NCBI GenBank assembly: GCA_044226395.1 | Contig: JBGAHD010000003.1 | Coordinates: forward strand, 930,001 to 994,000 | Direction of reading: 5' to 3' | Length of the DNA: 64,000 nt | Origin: JBGAHD01 sp044226395 | Lineage (GTDB): Bacteria > Pseudomonadota > Gammaproteobacteria > Xanthomonadales > Ahniellaceae | Shown here: positions 8,172-15,622 of the stretch, piece by piece | Position numbering within the stretch: the first letter of the stretch is position 1 | How the letters are laid out: every line of letters begins with the position of its first letter | The notes under the pieces: model-generated | What the model saw: only the letters and a program-made list of their open reading frames with translations | Databases searched by the model: none | What the model was told of the DNA's origin: nothing | Program-made: the position numbers and the translations under genes

Positions 8172-8194
8172 GCGCGTGGCGAGTAACGAGTACT

Positions 8195-8224
8195 GGAACC
8201 CGTGGGCTCGCGCCGACGGGTTCC
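8195..8224 (+). terminator. hairpin downstream of the cytochrome operon
   Basis: GGAACCCGT and ACGGGTTCC form a perfect 9-bp stem around a 12-nt loop, 24 nt after the cytochrome c stop. Confidence 0.4.
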
Positions 8225-8306
8225 ATGCCTCGGTCGAGGTAGGCGCGAACCATCGATCGCGCATCGGTCGTCGCGCGCAGCCGCATCGATAGTCGACGCC
8301 AAGAAA

Positions 8307-8332
8307 AAAGGCCGCGCATTCGCGCGGCCTTT
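8307..8332. terminator. bidirectional intrinsic terminator
   Basis: AAAGGCCGCGC-ATTC-GCGCGGCCTTT is a perfect 11-bp stem with a 4-nt loop, preceded by an A tract and followed by T residues. It sits between the cytochrome operon and the convergent lipoprotein gene and is the clearest intrinsic terminator in the window. Confidence 0.8.
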
Positions 8333-8359
8333 GCGTATCGGTACCGGTACTTCAGAACA

Positions 8360-8827
8360 TCACGGCGCGCTGGCCACCCGAAACGCCCACTCATCCTGGC
8401 CGAAGGTATCGCGCACCACGAGGTCGGCTGATTCGAGAAAGCTGTCCTGCAAACCACGACGCGCTTCGGCCAAGGTGCAGACCTGACCGGGGCAGATCGG
8501 CGCGCCCCAGACATCGCGACCCAGGCCGCCGTTGTCAACGACGATCCAGCCGTCGATCACCAGACTCACGTGACCGACGTCGCTGAAAGGCTTCTTGCCA
8601 TACAACCACTGCAGACGATTCGTCGAGATGCCCTGCGCGAGGGCGAGGGACTTGGCCTCGGCGGCGGCTTCCGTGCAGACCGAGCGCGTGGACCGCAGTT
8701 CCAGCGCCCAGGCCGGCGCGGACTTAATCAGGCCCTGGCCACTGGCGCAAGCGCCGAGCTGAGCCACCACGAACACCAGGAAAAACAGGCGCGACGAAGC
8801 GCGCGCGATAGCGCGGAAAGCCGACAT
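8360..8827 (-). CDS. lipoprotein with possible transglutaminase-like Cys-His-Asp triad
   Basis: The 155-residue protein has a signal peptide whose lipobox LGAC puts the lipidated cysteine at residue 27, so it is probably membrane-anchored in the periplasm. The mature part has C51, then GHVSLVIDG with H86, then WIVVDNGG with D98. This order and spacing resemble the Cys-His-Asp core of bacterial transglutaminase-like cysteine proteinases (BTLCP), which read C...GHxvLvV...vLDN. That is an inference from a few residues. If correct it would be a periplasmic cysteine peptidase or transamidase; otherwise the family is unknown. It is a single gene with a bidirectional terminator behind it. Confidence 0.6.
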   Translation of the reverse strand: MSAFRAIARASSRLFFLVFVVAQLGACASGQGLIKSAPAWALELRSTRSVCTEAAAEAKSLALAQGISTNRLQWLYGKKPFSDVGHVSLVIDGWIVVDNGGLGRDVWGAPICPGQVCTLAEARRGLQDSFLESADLVVRDTFGQDEWAFRVASAP

Positions 8828-8931
8828 GCGAGACCCACCCCTTCAAGAAGTGCCGGCCTTGGCCGGGTGACGGGCAGATCCCGTCACGCCCACAGATGCG
8901 CGGCGCGGGGGGCGGAACTGTCAGCGACTGT

Positions 8932-8959
8932 CAAAACCCGGGCGTTGCGTCGCCCGGGT
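8932..8959 (-). terminator. intrinsic terminator of the EthD-family gene
   Basis: ACCCGGGCG-TTGCGT-CGCCCGGGT is a perfect 9-bp stem. Read on the minus strand it is followed by TTTG, just after the stop at 8969. Confidence 0.65.
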
Positions 8960-8968
8960 CGCGTCGGC

Positions 8969-9295
8969 TCACGGGTGACTCAGCACCACTTCGCCGATCT
9001 GGATGATCGGCGTGATCGAGGTGTAGCGCGGAATATCGCCCTGCAATTCGGCCGCATGCGGCGCGAAGGCGGTCATGAAATCCGCGAGCGAGTCGAACAG
9101 AAAATGACAGGTCGCGACATAGGCCGGCCCCGTTTGCGGCGGCGGCGGTTGCTGGCCGCGCTCGACCGAGGTGCCGCGATAGCCGGGATACTGACTCAGC
9201 AGCGCGATCGCTCGCGGCATGTGCGTGGCCAGGTAGTAGTCGAAGTCGAAGCGCGCGTCGGCCGCGTGCGGATACAGAATGCTGATTCGGATCAT
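8969..9295 (-). CDS. EthD family protein
   Basis: Starting at the ATG at 9295 the protein is 108 residues, the usual size of EthD/dimeric alpha-beta barrel proteins. It begins MIRISILYPHAADARFDFDY, continues YLATHMP (compare the family pattern FdxYyxxxHxP), and has a second half FLFDSLADFMTAFAPHAAEL typical of the fold. Members act in degradation pathways, often as small dimers, but without partner genes here the substrate is unknown. The longer frame start at 9466 adds an arginine-rich stretch with no family similarity, so it was not used. Confidence 0.75.
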   Translation of the reverse strand: MIRISILYPHAADARFDFDYYLATHMPRAIALLSQYPGYRGTSVERGQQPPPPQTGPAYVATCHFLFDSLADFMTAFAPHAAELQGDIPRYTSITPIIQIGEVVLSHP

Positions 9296-9338
9296 CGATG
9301 GGGCACCGCGCCGTCGCGAGTCGGCGCACTCGGAGAAC

Positions 9339-9371
9339 CATCCCGGCCTCGCGCGGATCGGGGCCGGGATG
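9339..9371 (-). terminator. hairpin after the first ELWxxDGT gene
   Basis: CATCCCGGCC and GGCCGGGATG form a perfect 10-bp stem around a 13-nt loop, 40 nt downstream of the minus-strand stop at 9412. Confidence 0.5.
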
Positions 9372-9411
9372 ATGCGCGCTCGGCGCGCGCTTGTCGATGC
9401 GCGGTCGCGCG

Positions 9412-12132
9412 CTATTCGAAGCTGTTCTTGAACAGCGTATCGAGATCGCCGAGCGACAAGCGCCACAGTTCCGCGCCCGTGACGCCGTCATCGGCGCGAA
9501 AGAACACGTCGTTGCCCGCGGCTCTAAACAACTGCGGCGCGCTGCCCGTCGGGCCGGACGCGATGTCGCCGCCCGTCACGGCGACGAGATTGCCGTTGAA
9601 CAACACGCGCGGCTCTTCGCCATCGGCCGCATTCCACGCGCCGAACACCACGGCGCCATTGTCGGTGATGACGAATTCCTGCACGGGCCCCAGCGCGACG
9701 CTGGCCGCGTTGTACGCGCAATGCGTGCCGGCGGCCGTGCCATCGGAGACGAACAGCGCGCAGCCGGGTTCAGTCGAACTGGTCGCGCGAAAATAGACGC
9801 GGCCATTAGCGGCCGTCATGCGCGCATCGTAATTGCCGAACGCGCCACCGACGCCCGCGAACAGATCGGTCACGCGCCGCGTGCCGGCGATGGTGCCATC
9901 AGTCACGTAAAGTTCGCGACCGACGGCCGGGTCAAGCGCGGTGAAGAAGATCCGACCGCCCTCGCGCGCGAAATCGCGCGGGTCGCTGTTGCCGGCGCCT
10001 GTGTTCAAATCAGTCAACCGCGTCGTGCCTTGGGCCGTACCCGTGCTGGTCCACAACTCGGTGCCGAACACGCCATCGTCGGCATCGAAGACAATGCGGT
10101 CGTCGAGCGCGACGATGTCGTCGATGCTCGCGCCAACGGCGCCGGGGCGAATGTCGGCGACCAGGACCGCCTGATCATTGGCATCGAGCGTGTGCAGCTC
10201 GCGTCCGGTCGCCGTCGTCGAGGCCGACACGAAGATTCGATCGCCCAGGCCCGCGAACTGATGCAAGGTGCGAAAGCAGACATTGAGAATGCCTGCGGTG
10301 CTGCTGTCGGAAAAATTGGTCACGGCCTGCGTGCCGGCCTCGGTGCCATCGCTGCGGAAGATCTCCACGTCCGTGGAATTCGACGGCGTGGTGCCGAGAA
10401 AATACGCCGCGCCCAGGCGCTCGACCACGCATTCGGGGCCATTGATCTCGGGACGCACGGCGGTATTGATCGTCGTGCCCGCGGCCGTGCCGTCAGTCAT
10501 CACCAGGCCGTTGAACCCGCCAAACCACGTGCGTCCGAAATGCGTGCCGGAATCGAGTTCGTTGAAATTGCCCAGATCCTGGCGCGCGCCCGCGCCGGTG
10601 AGCGGCAGGCTCATGACATTGGTCGTCTGCCCGGGCGCGAAGGCGCTGAAGACCACGCGTTGACCGTACACGCCATAGGGCGTGACCTCGCTGTCGCCGA
10701 CATCATTGACCAGATTACCCAAGGCCGTCGTCGATGCCGCGGTGCCGCGGTTGTAGAACGGCTCGCCGCCGAAGGCGTTGCCGGCGGCGAATGAGATCAA
10801 GCTCTCCACTCCGGTCGTGGCCATGACGGCGAGGATCGATCCCGTGCCCTGGATGGCCGAGCCCGAGATCTCGATCGTGCCGGCGCTGCTGCCATCGCTG
10901 ATCCACAGTTGATCGGCGAAGCCCAGCAGATAGCGCGTGCCGTTGGCGCTTGTGGTCGCGACGGCCCCCGCGATGCCGCCAGTGCCCGACACCAATTCCT
11001 TGAGCAGCACCGTGCCCGCGCTGGTGCCATCGCTGATGAACAACTCGCGGCCGTTCGACGCGGTGTTGCCGGTGAACAGCAACCGGTTGCCGACGCTGGC
11101 GAGGTTGGCCGGATCGAGCGTCGTCGCGCCCAGCGCGAGGGTGCCGGCCAGCGTGCCGTCCGTGACAAAGAGCTGCGTGGTGCTCGAAGGACGCGCGGTG
11201 AAGAACGCGCGCGCCAAGGCGACATTGAAGGTGATCGCGCCGATCGACGTGGCGGTGCGCAACTTGATCGCGGTGGCATTGGTGCCTTGCATCACCCACA
11301 GTTCACTGCTGCTCACGCCGGTTTCGAGCACGGTCAGATAGGTATTGCTGCCCAGGGTGCGCAGTTCATCGCCGGCGCGACGCGAGGCCGACGTGCCGAA
11401 GGCGGTGAACACCGTGGTGCCACTGGCCGGCGCCGTGGTCGAGGTGTAGTCGAGTGTCATCACTTCGCGCGTGGCGTTCGTGGTCGTGGCGGTCAAGCCC
11501 ACTTGCAAGGTGTTCAAGATCTCCATGCCGCGCGGATCGGACGACGTCGGGCCGGGCAGGATGTCGCGTTCCAGCGCGACCGTCGGCGAGGTGCCGGCAT
11601 TGAGTCGCCACAACTCGCGACCCTCGGCCGCGCGCGTGGCACTGAAGAAGGTGCGCGTGACCGTCGTGCCATTGATTCGAAAGCCGATGCGCTCGAAACG
11701 CGCCGGCGTCGACCCCGGCTGACCGGGATTGATGTCGATCAGGAATGTCGGCGTCGCCGCGCCCGTGCTCACGCGCCACAGTTCGTTGCCGTGCACGCCA
11801 TCGTCGGCGGAAAAGTACAGATCCGTGCCTTCGATGTAGAACGATTGCGGGTTGCTGGCGCAGCGGCCGGGACAGATGTCGGCGAACAGCCGCGTGTTGG
11901 GCGCCGTGCCATCAGTGACCCATAACTCGGCGCCGGTCTCGGGCGTGGTGGCGACGAAGAAAGTGCGGTTGTCGAAGAACACCGAGGTCGACGACATGCT
12001 GCCTTGAACGCTGCCGTTCGGGCCGGTGTTGAGATCGGCGAAGGGGGTGACCGTGACTTGGGCTTGCGCGATCGTCGCGAAGCACAGCAGGCACAGGGCG
12101 CGCATCCACGCGCGGGGAAGATCGAAATTCAT
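9412..12132 (-). CDS. secreted ELWxxDGT-repeat protein (copy 1)
   Basis: The 906-residue protein carries repeated ELWVTDGT-like motifs (ELWVTDGT, ELWRVSTG, ELFISDGT, ELYVTDGT and others) spaced roughly 45-60 residues apart along its length, a pattern typical of beta-propeller-like ELWxxDGT proteins. A signal peptide covers about residues 1-24 (LCLLCFATIAQAQ). The C terminus reads LGDLDTLFKNSFE; short endings of this kind occur on secreted proteins of related bacteria and may be a sorting tag. Start 12132 was chosen because GGAGG lies 6 nt upstream. A paralogue in the same orientation lies 116 bp upstream, so this is a tandem duplication. Function is unknown; an extracellular binding or adhesion role is only a guess. 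Confidence 0.8.
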   Translation of the reverse strand: MNFDLPRAWMRALCLLCFATIAQAQVTVTPFADLNTGPNGSVQGSMSSTSVFFDNRTFFVATTPETGAELWVTDGTAPNTRLFADICPGRCASNPQSFYIEGTDLYFSADDGVHGNELWRVSTGAATPTFLIDINPGQPGSTPARFERIGFRINGTTVTRTFFSATRAAEGRELWRLNAGTSPTVALERDILPGPTSSDPRGMEILNTLQVGLTATTTNATREVMTLDYTSTTAPASGTTVFTAFGTSASRRAGDELRTLGSNTYLTVLETGVSSSELWVMQGTNATAIKLRTATSIGAITFNVALARAFFTARPSSTTQLFVTDGTLAGTLALGATTLDPANLASVGNRLLFTGNTASNGRELFISDGTSAGTVLLKELVSGTGGIAGAVATTSANGTRYLLGFADQLWISDGSSAGTIEISGSAIQGTGSILAVMATTGVESLISFAAGNAFGGEPFYNRGTAASTTALGNLVNDVGDSEVTPYGVYGQRVVFSAFAPGQTTNVMSLPLTGAGARQDLGNFNELDSGTHFGRTWFGGFNGLVMTDGTAAGTTINTAVRPEINGPECVVERLGAAYFLGTTPSNSTDVEIFRSDGTEAGTQAVTNFSDSSTAGILNVCFRTLHQFAGLGDRIFVSASTTATGRELHTLDANDQAVLVADIRPGAVGASIDDIVALDDRIVFDADDGVFGTELWTSTGTAQGTTRLTDLNTGAGNSDPRDFAREGGRIFFTALDPAVGRELYVTDGTIAGTRRVTDLFAGVGGAFGNYDARMTAANGRVYFRATSSTEPGCALFVSDGTAAGTHCAYNAASVALGPVQEFVITDNGAVVFGAWNAADGEEPRVLFNGNLVAVTGGDIASGPTGSAPQLFRAAGNDVFFRADDGVTGAELWRLSLGDLDTLFKNSFE

Positions 12133-12163
12133 TGCGGGCCTCCGGTGGCCATCACGGGCATCG

Positions 12164-12183
12164 CGCGCGTTGATCAACGCGCG
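12164..12183. repeat. 20-bp perfect palindrome between the ELWxxDGT genes
   Basis: CGCGCGTTGATCAACGCGCG is fully self-complementary. It lies 32 bp upstream of the copy 1 start and downstream of the copy 2 stop, so it could be an operator or part of a terminator. Confidence 0.45.
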
Positions 12184-12248
12184 TCATTTCCCGATTCCAA
12201 ACAAGACGACGCGCGCGCCACCGTCTTCTGGTCGCGCGCGACACGCCA

Positions 12249-14972
12249 TCACTCGAAGCTGTTCTTGAACACGGTGTCGAGATCGCCCAGGGACAGTCGC
12301 CACAGTTCCGAGCCGGTGGCGCCATCGTTGGCGCGAAAGAAGACGTCATTGCCCGCGACCAGGATGCTCTGCGGCGCGCTGCTGGCCGGTCCCGGCGCCA
12401 CGTCGCCACCGGTCAGCGTGGCCAGCACGCCGTTGAACAGCACGCGGATCTCTTCGCCATCGCTGGCGCGCCAGGCGCTGAAGATCACGGCGCCGTTGTC
12501 GGCGACTTCGATCCGCGCGGGCGGTCCCAGGACAACACTGGCCGAGTTGTACGCGCAACGCGTGCCCGCGGCCGTGCCATCGGACTCGAACAGACTGCAA
12601 CCGGGATCGGCACTGCCGATGGCGCGGAAGTAGACCTTGCCGTTCGCGGCCGTGATTTCCGCGTCGTACCCGCCGAAGGCGCTGCCCGTGCCCGTGAACA
12701 GATCGGTCACGCGCCGCGTGCCGGCGATCGTGCCGTCGGTGACGTAAAGCTCGCGACCGGTGGTGGGCTCTTCCGCGGTGAAGAACAGGCGATTGCCCTC
12801 GCGCGTGAAATCCCGAGGCGCGCTCGCGGCGACGCCGGGGTTGATGTCGGCCAGTCGAAACGTGCCCTGGCCCGAGCCATCGGAGACCCAGACCTCGCGC
12901 CCGAAAATGCCGTCATCGGCATCGAAGATCACGCGCGATCCGATCGTCACCAGATCGCCCGGGTCCGACGACGCCGGGCCGCTGCGAATGTCGGCGACCA
13001 GAGTGACATCGTCATTGGCATCGAGGAACGACAGCTCCGAGCCCACCGTGGTGTTGAAGCTGACAAAGGCGATGCCGCTGCCCGCGGCCGCGAATTGGTG
13101 AAAGCCCGGGAAGCAATCGTCGATCATGCCGCGCGACGAACTGGTCGACAGATCCGTCACCGGCGCCGTGCCAACCGTGGTGCCATCGGTGCGATAGATC
13201 TCCACGTCGGCGGACGAACTGGGATCGAACCCGACGAAATACGCCGCGCCATTGCGCTCGAACACGCATTCCGGGCCGCGCGTCTCCGGCCGCACGCCTT
13301 CGATCAAGGTGGTGCCGAGCGCCGTGCCATCGGTCAGCGCGATGGACGAAAAATTGCGAAACCACAACCGACCAAAGTGCACGCCCGAATCGGTGTTGGA
13401 AAAATCGCCGATGTCCTCGCGCGCGCCCGCGCCCGTCAGCGGCAGACTCATGGCATTGGTGGTTTGCCCGGGAAACTGGGCACCGAAGATCAGGCGCTGG
13501 TTGATGATCTGGAATGGCGTCGGAAAGCTGTCGCCGACATCGGGCCGCAGATTGCCCAGCGCCACGGTCGACACCGCCGTGCCGCGGTTATAGAACGGCT
13601 CGCCGCCCGAACTCGTGCCGGCCGCGAAGGACAACACGCTCTCCAGACCCGTGGTCGGCACGATGGCATTGATCGTGCCCGTGCCTTGGATGGCGGCGCC
13701 CGAGATCTCGATCGTGCCGGCGCTGGTGCCATCGCTGATCCACAACTGATCAAGCGTGCCCAGCAGCAGGCGCGCGCCATTGGCCGTGAGCTTGGCCACC
13801 GCGTTGGTCTGCACGCCGCCCGTGCCCGTCACCAATTCCTTGAGCAGCACGGTGCCCCCGCTGGTGCCGTCGCTGATGAAGAGCTCACGGCCATTGGCGG
13901 GGGTGACGCCGGTGAACAGCAGACGATTGCCGAGGCTGGTCATGTGCAGCGGATCGATCGTGTTCGCGCCCAGCGCCACCGTGCCCGCGACCGTGCCATC
14001 GGTCACCATCAAGCGTCGCAGCGTGCTTTCGCGCGTGGCGAAGAACGTCCGGAACAGCGTCACATTGGGCGTGATCGACACGATGCCGCCGGCGCTGAAC
14101 AGCTTCACCGCCGTGGCATTGGTGCCCTGCATGACCCACAGTTCGTCCAGGCTCGACGTGGAATCGCGCAAGGTCAGATAAGTATTGGAGCCCAGCGTCA
14201 CCAACTCATCATTGGCGCGACGCTGCGCGCCCGTGGTGAACGCCGTGAACACCGTGGTGCCGCTGGCCGGCGCCGTGGTCGAGGTGTAGTCGAGCGCCAT
14301 GACCTCGCGAATACCGACACTGGTCTGCGCGGTCAGGCCCACTTGCAGCGTGTTCATGATCTCGAATCCGCGCGGCTCCGAGGAATCCGGTCCGGGCAGG
14401 ATGTCGCGCTCGAGCGCCACCGTCGGCGACGTGCCGGCATTGAGCCGCCACAGCTCGCGCCCCTCGGCTGCGCGCGTCGCGGAGAAGAACGTGCGCGTGA
14501 TCGTGGTCGCGTTGATGCGGAACTGGATGCGCTCGAAGCGCGCCGGCAACGAACCGGCGCTGCCGGGATTGATGTCGATCAGAAACGTCGGCGCGCTCGC
14601 GCCCGCGCTGATGCGCCACAGTTCGCTGCCGCGCTTGCCATCGTCGGCCGCGAAATATAGATCGCCGCCCTCGATATAGAACGACTGCGGATTGCTCGAG
14701 CAACTGCCCGGGCAGATGTCGGCGAACAGCCGCGTGTTGAGCGCCGTGCCGTCCGTGACCCACAGCTCCGCGCCTTCGCTATCGGTGAAGTAGACGAAGA
14801 AGCTGCGATTGTCGAAAAACACGCCCGTGCTGCTCATGCCGCCTTGCGGCGTCGGGTTGGGCCCGGTGTTGAAATCGGAAAAGCGCGTCACCGCGCCTTG
14901 GGCGAGCGCGATCGTGGTGAACGACAACAAGCACAGCACGCGCGCCAGCGCGCGCCAGGGTCGAATCTTCAT
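12249..14972 (-). CDS. secreted ELWxxDGT-repeat protein (copy 2)
   Basis: This 907-residue paralogue of the downstream gene has the same architecture throughout: signal peptide (about 1-25, LCLLSFTTIALAQ), serial ELWVTDGT/ELFISDGT/ELYVTDGT motifs and an identical-style ending LGDLDTVFKNSFE. Long segments match the neighbour, including FADICPGSCSSNPQSFYIEG near the N terminus, but many substitutions are spread along the whole length, so the duplication is not recent. The ATG at 14972 has GGAGG 6 nt upstream. Its upstream region (14973-15231) holds repeated TGTnACACCGGG elements that may regulate it. Confidence 0.8.
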   Translation of the reverse strand: MKIRPWRALARVLCLLSFTTIALAQGAVTRFSDFNTGPNPTPQGGMSSTGVFFDNRSFFVYFTDSEGAELWVTDGTALNTRLFADICPGSCSSNPQSFYIEGGDLYFAADDGKRGSELWRISAGASAPTFLIDINPGSAGSLPARFERIQFRINATTITRTFFSATRAAEGRELWRLNAGTSPTVALERDILPGPDSSEPRGFEIMNTLQVGLTAQTSVGIREVMALDYTSTTAPASGTTVFTAFTTGAQRRANDELVTLGSNTYLTLRDSTSSLDELWVMQGTNATAVKLFSAGGIVSITPNVTLFRTFFATRESTLRRLMVTDGTVAGTVALGANTIDPLHMTSLGNRLLFTGVTPANGRELFISDGTSGGTVLLKELVTGTGGVQTNAVAKLTANGARLLLGTLDQLWISDGTSAGTIEISGAAIQGTGTINAIVPTTGLESVLSFAAGTSSGGEPFYNRGTAVSTVALGNLRPDVGDSFPTPFQIINQRLIFGAQFPGQTTNAMSLPLTGAGAREDIGDFSNTDSGVHFGRLWFRNFSSIALTDGTALGTTLIEGVRPETRGPECVFERNGAAYFVGFDPSSSADVEIYRTDGTTVGTAPVTDLSTSSSRGMIDDCFPGFHQFAAAGSGIAFVSFNTTVGSELSFLDANDDVTLVADIRSGPASSDPGDLVTIGSRVIFDADDGIFGREVWVSDGSGQGTFRLADINPGVAASAPRDFTREGNRLFFTAEEPTTGRELYVTDGTIAGTRRVTDLFTGTGSAFGGYDAEITAANGKVYFRAIGSADPGCSLFESDGTAAGTRCAYNSASVVLGPPARIEVADNGAVIFSAWRASDGEEIRVLFNGVLATLTGGDVAPGPASSAPQSILVAGNDVFFRANDGATGSELWRLSLGDLDTVFKNSFE

Positions 14973-15343
14973 GCGAGGCCTCCGGTCAGCCGTCCGGGCG
15001 GTGGCGCGTGGATCGAGTGACCCGCGCGCCGCACCCTTGCCTGTAGAAACACGAAGCCCGCGCCAACCCCGCCACGCGTGACACTGTCACGGCCCCTGTG
15101 ACACCGGGTGTGACACCCGTGCGCCGCGTTGGAGCGCGGTTTGTGCTCATCGACTGCCTCGAACGCCCTGTTACACCGGGCATGCGAGAGCGGCTGACGA
15201 CCGCGGAGTCCACGGCACAAATCGTCGAGGAATGAACCGCTTGCGCGCGATCAACACGCGCGTCGGGAAGCTGGCACGCCGTCTGCAAACCCTGTCGCTG
15301 TTCACGCCGACCACGCCCGGTCGGAACACGACAGGGAGCGCTC
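14973..15343. promoter_or_regulatory. divergent control region before the eCIS operon
   Basis: No gene is supported here. The region must hold promoters for the minus-strand ELWxxDGT gene and the plus-strand eCIS operon. It contains a perfect 15-bp palindrome CGTGACACTGTCACG (15077-15091) and two near-identical 14-mers, CCTGTGACACCGGG at 15095-15108 and CCTGTTACACCGGG at 15167-15180, 72 bp apart. A further TGTGACACC overlaps the first 14-mer. These look like binding sites for one regulator, but none is identified. Confidence 0.45.
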
Positions 15344-15622
15344 ATGAGCCAGGACGGCGATCGCGAGGAACACACCGTGCCCCCCGCGGTCGGGCGCTAC
15401 GCCAACTACTTCAAGGTCGGCTGCAATGCCTTCGAAGTGGTGCTGGAGTTCGGCGAGCGTTTCTCCGACGAAGCCGCGCGGCTGCACACGCGCATCGTCA
15501 CCAATCCCTTGTACGCGCGTGCGCTGTTGGCCACGCTCGACGATTCGCTGCGCAAGCAAGCCGAGAGCTGGCCCACGGACTTGGCCGACGCCATCGCGCC
15601 GCCGCGCGAGGACCGCCCATGA
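15344..15622 (+). CDS. DUF3467-like small protein, first gene of the eCIS operon
   Basis: The 92-residue soluble protein reads RYANYFKVGCNAFEVVLEFG followed by an HTRIVTNPLYARALLATLDD segment, the pattern of DUF3467 (YaNf..v....Ef.ldFg...riv.sP..ak.l...L). The function of that family is unknown. GGGAG precedes the start, and its stop overlaps the ATPase start (ATGA), so the two are translationally coupled. Small proteins of this kind beside an eCIS ATPase may help assembly or regulation, but that is inferred from position only. Confidence 0.65.
   Translation: MSQDGDREEHTVPPAVGRYANYFKVGCNAFEVVLEFGERFSDEAARLHTRIVTNPLYARALLATLDDSLRKQAESWPTDLADAIAPPREDRP

Noticed and set aside
15232..15618. Longer in-frame start for the AAA+ ATPase
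   Set aside because: It would overlap the DUF3467-like gene completely and adds an arginine-rich leader. The ATGA overlap at 15619 is the better start.
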